From contig DHDP01000017.1 in assembly GCA_002399405.1 (NCBI GenBank), positions 83,099-147,098 on the forward strand: a DNA stretch of 64,000 bases. Direction: 5' to 3'. Within the stretch, counting starts at the first letter, position 1. Every line of letters starts with the position of its first letter. A program made the translations under genes and the position numbers. Of this stretch, positions 60,322 through 64,000 are shown one piece after another. Origin of the DNA: Treponema sp. UBA4873. Lineage in GTDB: Bacteria; Spirochaetota; Spirochaetia; Treponematales; Treponemataceae. Under the pieces are notes generated by a model, which was not told the origin of the DNA, did not search any database, and saw only the letters and a program-made list of their open reading frames with translations.

Positions 60322-61491
60322 TTCCATATAGTATGTTTTTATCGGCGGAAATCCGTTGAAGCAGACGGATGCATACGTAGTTGTATATGCACCGGTCGAA
60401 AGCCAGTACAGCTTGTCGCCGGACTTCAGCCCGACAGGCAGTTTGTACTTTGCATTCTCGTACATAATGTCCATGCTGTCGCATGTCGGACCGGCAATAA
60501 TCACTTCGCCTTCCTTCGCGTCTTTTTCATATCCTTCGGCAACAACAGGATACTTGATTGATTCGTCAAGCGTCTCAATAAGTCCGTTGAATTTGCCCGT
60601 GTCGACGTACACCCAGCGGGTAAGTGCCGTGTTGTTCTTGCGGGACGTCATGATAACTTCGCTCGTAAGTATGCCGGAATCACCCACAAGAGAACGTCCC
60701 GGCTCGAGGATGATTTCCGGAATATCGTCGCCGAAATCGTCGTGGAGGTAACGCGTAATTTCGGACGCATACTCCTGCAGACTGTTCGTCGGCTCTATGT
60801 AGGAAGCGGGAAATCCGCCTCCCATGTTTATCATTGTCAGCTTAATGTTCTCTTCTTCTTCAAGCGAGGTAAAAAGATACTTCGTTTTTGCAATAGCATC
60901 ATTCCACTGACCAATGTCGCGCTGCTGGCTTCCGACATGAAAACTGATTCCGTACGGAGTCAGACCAAGATCCCTCGCCTGCACAAGAAGATCATACGCC
61001 ATATCGGGATGGCAGCCGAATTTGCGTGAAAGCGGCCAGTCTGCGGTCACCGAGTTCTCCACAAGGATACGCACATATACACGCGACCCGGGAGCCTGCT
61101 CCGCTATATTTTTAAGGTCGTCTTTACAGTCGGTTGCGAACATTCTGACGCCCTTGTCGTAAAAATACTTAATGTCTCTGGCTTTTTTTATGGTGTTCCC
61201 GTAGGAAAGTCTGTCAGGGGAAACGCCCAGTCCTAAGATTTGATCAAGTTCATATCTTGAAGCTATATCGAAATTGGACCCCATTTCGATAAGCATTTTC
61301 AGCACCGGTTCACCGGGATTCGCTTTCATAGCGTAATAAATACATGCGTACGGGAAGGAATCCCTCAATTTTGTAAAGTTGTTCTTTACCGTGCGCAGAT
61401 TAATAACGATGTTCGGTGTTTCAAAGTCTTTCGAAAACTCTTTGAAACGTCTCCATTCTGTGTCTGAAACGTAGTCTTCGCGATTAAACAA
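60319..61491 (-). CDS. Ornithine/lysine decarboxylase-like PLP enzyme (fold III)
   Basis: The 390-residue alanine-racemase-fold decarboxylase has PLP Lys in IYYAMKANPGEP, SFHVGSQQRD, GGGFPASY, LEPGRSLVGDSG and the substrate-binding Cys in GPTCDSMDIM, which is typical of ornithine decarboxylase as opposed to diaminopimelate decarboxylase. It would start polyamine synthesis from ornithine or lysine. It starts at a TTG with AAGGTGG nine bases upstream; no ATG is available nearby. It is monocistronic. Confidence 0.9.
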   Translation of the reverse strand: MFNREDYVSDTEWRRFKEFSKDFETPNIVINLRTVKNNFTKLRDSFPYACIYYAMKANPGEPVLKMLIEMGSNFDIASRYELDQILGLGVSPDRLSYGNTIKKARDIKYFYDKGVRMFATDCKDDLKNIAEQAPGSRVYVRILVENSVTADWPLSRKFGCHPDMAYDLLVQARDLGLTPYGISFHVGSQQRDIGQWNDAIAKTKYLFTSLEEEENIKLTMINMGGGFPASYIEPTNSLQEYASEITRYLHDDFGDDIPEIILEPGRSLVGDSGILTSEVIMTSRKNNTALTRWVYVDTGKFNGLIETLDESIKYPVVAEGYEKDAKEGEVIIAGPTCDSMDIMYENAKYKLPVGLKSGDKLYWLSTGAYTTTYASVCFNGFPPIKTYYME

Positions 61492-61631
61492 AATCGTGTA
61501 CCACCTTATAGATTAAGAATCCCGGACTGGTTTTTGAGTCCGTTCAGTTGTACCGGCAAAAGCCGTTTTTCAACGATAAACGGGATAATACCACAATCGC
61601 ATTGAAGAATAAATAGTTTTAATAAAAATTA

Positions 61632-61660
61632 TTGCTTTTTTTTGGCATTTCGTTCATACT
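61632..61660 (+). promoter_or_regulatory. Leaderless-type promoter of purB
   Basis: TTGCTT (61632-61637), a 17-bp spacer and CATACT (61655-61660) are followed by the ATG after six bases. There is no ribosome binding site. Confidence 0.5.
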
Positions 61661-61666
61661 TTTCTC

Positions 61667-63091
61667 ATGGAAACACGTAATATATTCGAAAATTTGTCCC
61701 CTTTGGACCATCGGTATTCGCTTTCGGAAAAGGATGTATATAATAAACTCGTTCTGTATATATCAGAAGCAGCTGACATCCGTTCATGCGCAAAAGCGGA
61801 ATCTGCACTTGTAAAGGCTCATCTTTCGGTACGCAATCAGCTTACACCGCAGCTCGAGCGGACACTCGACGATGTTGCGGAAAACATAGATCCCGAAGAA
61901 GTATATAACGAAGAAGAAAAGACCCAGCACAATATACGCGCGCTCGTCAACGTAATGAAAAGGAAAGTTCCGGCTGAAATCGGACCGCTCGTACATTTGG
62001 GAGCAACAAGTGTCGACATTCTTGACACGGCGCTTTCCATGCGCATGCGTGACGTCACGCAGAACGTCGTACTCCCCGAACTCAAAGCGCTTGAAACGGC
62101 GCTGTGCACAATTGCCGACCGCGAAGCTGAAACACCTCAGGTAGGCCGCACACACGGACAGCATGCAGTCCCGATTACATTCGGCTGGTCGATGGCGGAA
62201 TTCGTAAGCCGGCTCGGTAAATCGGTTCTCCGCATAGAGGAACTTTCCAACCAGCTCAAAGGTAAACTAGCCGGTCCCGTAGGCGCATACAACGGTCCCA
62301 GCATGATCGTAAAGGATCCGGAGGACCTTGAACGCAGGTACCTCGCTTTCCTCGGGCTGGAACCGAGTGAATATTCGAATCAGCTGGTGGAGCCTGAATA
62401 TCTCCTGCGTCTGCTGCTTGAGTTCAACGTAGCTTTCGGTATCATCGCGAACCTTGCAGACGACCTCCGTAACCTTCAGCGATCCGAAATCGGCGAAGTC
62501 TTCGAATATTTCAGCGCAACACAGGTCGGTTCAAGTACGATGCCGCAGAAACGCAATCCGTGGAACAGCGAACATGTCAAATCACTGTGGAAGGCAATGT
62601 GCCCGCGGGTTATCACATTTTATATGGATCAAATTTCCGAGCACCAGCGGGACCTTACGAACAGTGCGAGCCAGCGTTTTATCGCCGAGTATGTAACAGG
62701 TTTTACGATGGCGGCAGCGCGCATGAGAAAAGTCGTTTCAGGTCTGCAGGCGGACAAGGATGCTATGGCCCGCACGCTTGAAAATGCCGGCGGAAAAGTA
62801 AAGGGCGGAGTTCTTGCAGAACCGGCATATATACTGCTCGGAGAAGCCGGAATGAACGACGGTCATGAAATAATCCGTAAAATAACGCTTGAATGCGAAC
62901 AGACAGGCGATACATTTTTTACTGTTCTTAAACGTCATGCTGATGCATACGACAAGATTACCGCACAGCTTAAAAAACTCGGCATTCCCGATGCAGAAAC
63001 TTTCTTTGAGAATCCCGCACGTTACCGCGGACTCGCAGCGGAAAAATCACGCCGTCTTGCCGAAAAATATGCCGAACTGATGAAAAAATAA
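61667..63091 (+). CDS. purB: Adenylosuccinate lyase
   Basis: The 474-residue fumarase/aspartase superfamily enzyme acts in purine synthesis (SAICAR and adenylosuccinate cleavage). The signature loop VGSSTMPQKRNPWNSEHVKS with its catalytic Ser, the THGQHAVPITFGW segment (His) and HLGATSVDILDTAL support the call. The start at 61667 is defined by a -10 box six bases upstream. It is monocistronic. Confidence 0.95.
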   Translation: METRNIFENLSPLDHRYSLSEKDVYNKLVLYISEAADIRSCAKAESALVKAHLSVRNQLTPQLERTLDDVAENIDPEEVYNEEEKTQHNIRALVNVMKRKVPAEIGPLVHLGATSVDILDTALSMRMRDVTQNVVLPELKALETALCTIADREAETPQVGRTHGQHAVPITFGWSMAEFVSRLGKSVLRIEELSNQLKGKLAGPVGAYNGPSMIVKDPEDLERRYLAFLGLEPSEYSNQLVEPEYLLRLLLEFNVAFGIIANLADDLRNLQRSEIGEVFEYFSATQVGSSTMPQKRNPWNSEHVKSLWKAMCPRVITFYMDQISEHQRDLTNSASQRFIAEYVTGFTMAAARMRKVVSGLQADKDAMARTLENAGGKVKGGVLAEPAYILLGEAGMNDGHEIIRKITLECEQTGDTFFTVLKRHADAYDKITAQLKKLGIPDAETFFENPARYRGLAAEKSRRLAEKYAELMKK

Positions 63092-63113
63092 AAAAAAACC
63101 GAAATGAAATGCA

Positions 63114-63147
63114 CCCCGAAAACCGAACTTTTGTCAAATTTTCGGGG
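63114..63147. repeat. Hairpin between purB and alarmone synthetase gene
   Basis: CCCCGAAAA (63114-63122) and TTTTCGGGG (63139-63147) pair perfectly, flanked by GAAATG (63101-63106) and CATTTC (63150-63155), which extend the dyad. No T-run follows; it could end purB transcription weakly or act in the leader of the next gene. Confidence 0.5.
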
Positions 63148-63246
63148 AACATTTCAAAATTTTATTTCTTTATAACTTTTTATTATTTGCCTCACTTCCG
63201 GTTTCTCAGTATGTTTAAAAAAATCATACTTCAGGAAGTGCAGCCA

Positions 63247-63954
63247 ATGGAACCGGAAGATACAGATGAAATCGCAAGTTTGCAGACAGCAGTATCTTTA
63301 CCGCAGGTAATATACAACAATGTCCAATCCCCTCAGGATTTCTACAAAATGGCATTCGAGTTCCAGCAGATAATGATGCTTTACGACAGCGCAACGAAGC
63401 AGATTGTTACGAAACTTGAAATTCTGAATAAAGAATATAAAATATCAGGGAACCGCAATCCTATCGAAACAATAAAATCGCGTATTAAGTCGGCGGACAG
63501 CATCGCTGCAAAACTCGAGAAAAAAGGATATCCGGTAACGTTCGAGGCAATGACGAAAAACCTCAACGATATCGCGGGAGTCCGGGTAATCTGTCCGTAT
63601 ATTACTGATATTTACACAATCCGCTGCATTCTGCTTAAACAGCCTGATATAAAACTCGTACAGGAACACGATTACATAAAAACCCCAAAGGACTCAGGCT
63701 ACAGAAGTCTTCACATAGTTGTCGAAACACCCGTTTATCTTTCAGAAACGCAGCATATCATCCGCGTTGAGATCCAGCTCCGCACAATCGCAATGGATTT
63801 TTGGGCAAGCCTCGAACATGAACTTCATTATAAAACAACAACGCAGATCCCGGACAGCATCCGCAAAAAATTATCCCAATGCGCAGAAACTATAGCTGCG
63901 ACGGACCGCAAAATGGAAGAAATTGCACTGGAACTGCAAACTATAAAAAATTGA
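63247..63954 (+). CDS. Small alarmone synthetase (RelA/SpoT domain)
   Basis: The 235-residue protein (from the ATG at 63247) has a stand-alone (p)ppGpp synthetase domain with IAGVRVICPYITDIYTI, DYIKTPKDSGYRSLHIVVE and RVEIQLRTIAMDFWASLEHE. It lacks the hydrolase HD domain and the C-terminal TGS/ACT part of Rel, so it is like YjbM/YwaC. AGGAAG lies eight bases before this ATG. Starts upstream at 63211 or 63109 are in frame but lack a ribosome binding site. Confidence 0.88.
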   Translation: MEPEDTDEIASLQTAVSLPQVIYNNVQSPQDFYKMAFEFQQIMMLYDSATKQIVTKLEILNKEYKISGNRNPIETIKSRIKSADSIAAKLEKKGYPVTFEAMTKNLNDIAGVRVICPYITDIYTIRCILLKQPDIKLVQEHDYIKTPKDSGYRSLHIVVETPVYLSETQHIIRVEIQLRTIAMDFWASLEHELHYKTTTQIPDSIRKKLSQCAETIAATDRKMEEIALELQTIKN

Positions 63955-64000
63955 TTTTCGTATCAGTAAGGGCTGTTACAAAGCAGCTGCGGCAAGACTT

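Overview
The window is a contiguous piece of chromosome from a bacterium that is most likely a spirochaete, probably Treponema. This rests on content, not on a database match: a dense set of chemotaxis genes, a pair encoding an ODP-like di-iron oxygen sensor and a soluble chemoreceptor (known from Treponema denticola), a UPF0158-acetyltransferase fusion, and an anaerobe-style sodium-pump subunit. I see no rRNA, tRNA, CRISPR array, insertion sequence or prophage. The genome is compact, with many ATGA overlaps and short intergenic gaps.

Layout. 1-458: remnants of an ABC ATPase and apparently of a GntR-type regulator. 458-7.1 kb: methionine synthesis (metY, metE), an OsmC-like protein, a DUF2804 protein and a LysR regulator. 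7.1-12.3 kb: shikimate kinase, a flavin-binding protein, a PAP2 phosphatase, a dCache chemoreceptor and FabH. 12.3-18.5 kb: metal and ion homeostasis with regulators (YcgQ/YcgR-like pair, PadR-HAAS, XRE, a MarR/CDF/MntR-like operon, and a fluoride riboswitch with crcB). 33.15 down to 18.54 kb: one ten-gene minus-strand operon (cheW, cheW-like, cheB, cheR-TPR, cheA-REC, an adenylate cyclase with a degenerate receiver, four 6-TM chemoreceptors). 33.3-38.9 kb: a multidomain CoA-disulfide reductase, a Fur/Zur regulator and znuACB. 39-49.8 kb: panE-like, enolase, the ODP/receptor pair, a ZIP transporter, sodium-pump beta and a tiny gamma-like subunit, an AI-2E family protein, pth, mazG, clpP and UPF0158-GNAT. 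49.8-64 kb: an RNA-binding protein, hydrolases, a lipoprotein, a Na/Pi transporter, a cellobiose phosphorylase/LacI/epimerase locus, ybaK, an ornithine decarboxylase-like gene, purB and a small alarmone synthetase.

The most interesting system is the che-cyclase operon. It encodes a complete chemosensory array with no separate CheY. CheA carries its own receiver, and the only other likely output is a class III adenylate cyclase whose receiver has lost the phosphoacceptor Asp. The four co-encoded receptors have six membrane helices, no periplasmic sensor domain and an altered signalling tip. I infer a chemosensory pathway that controls cAMP instead of, or alongside, the flagellar motor.

Two window-wide regulatory patterns also stand out. 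At about ten genes a -10 box lies six or seven bases before the start codon with no ribosome binding site, which suggests leaderless mRNAs. A 15-bp operator-like sequence is shared by the znuACB and YcgR-like promoters at the same place relative to the -10 box, which suggests a local Zur regulon.
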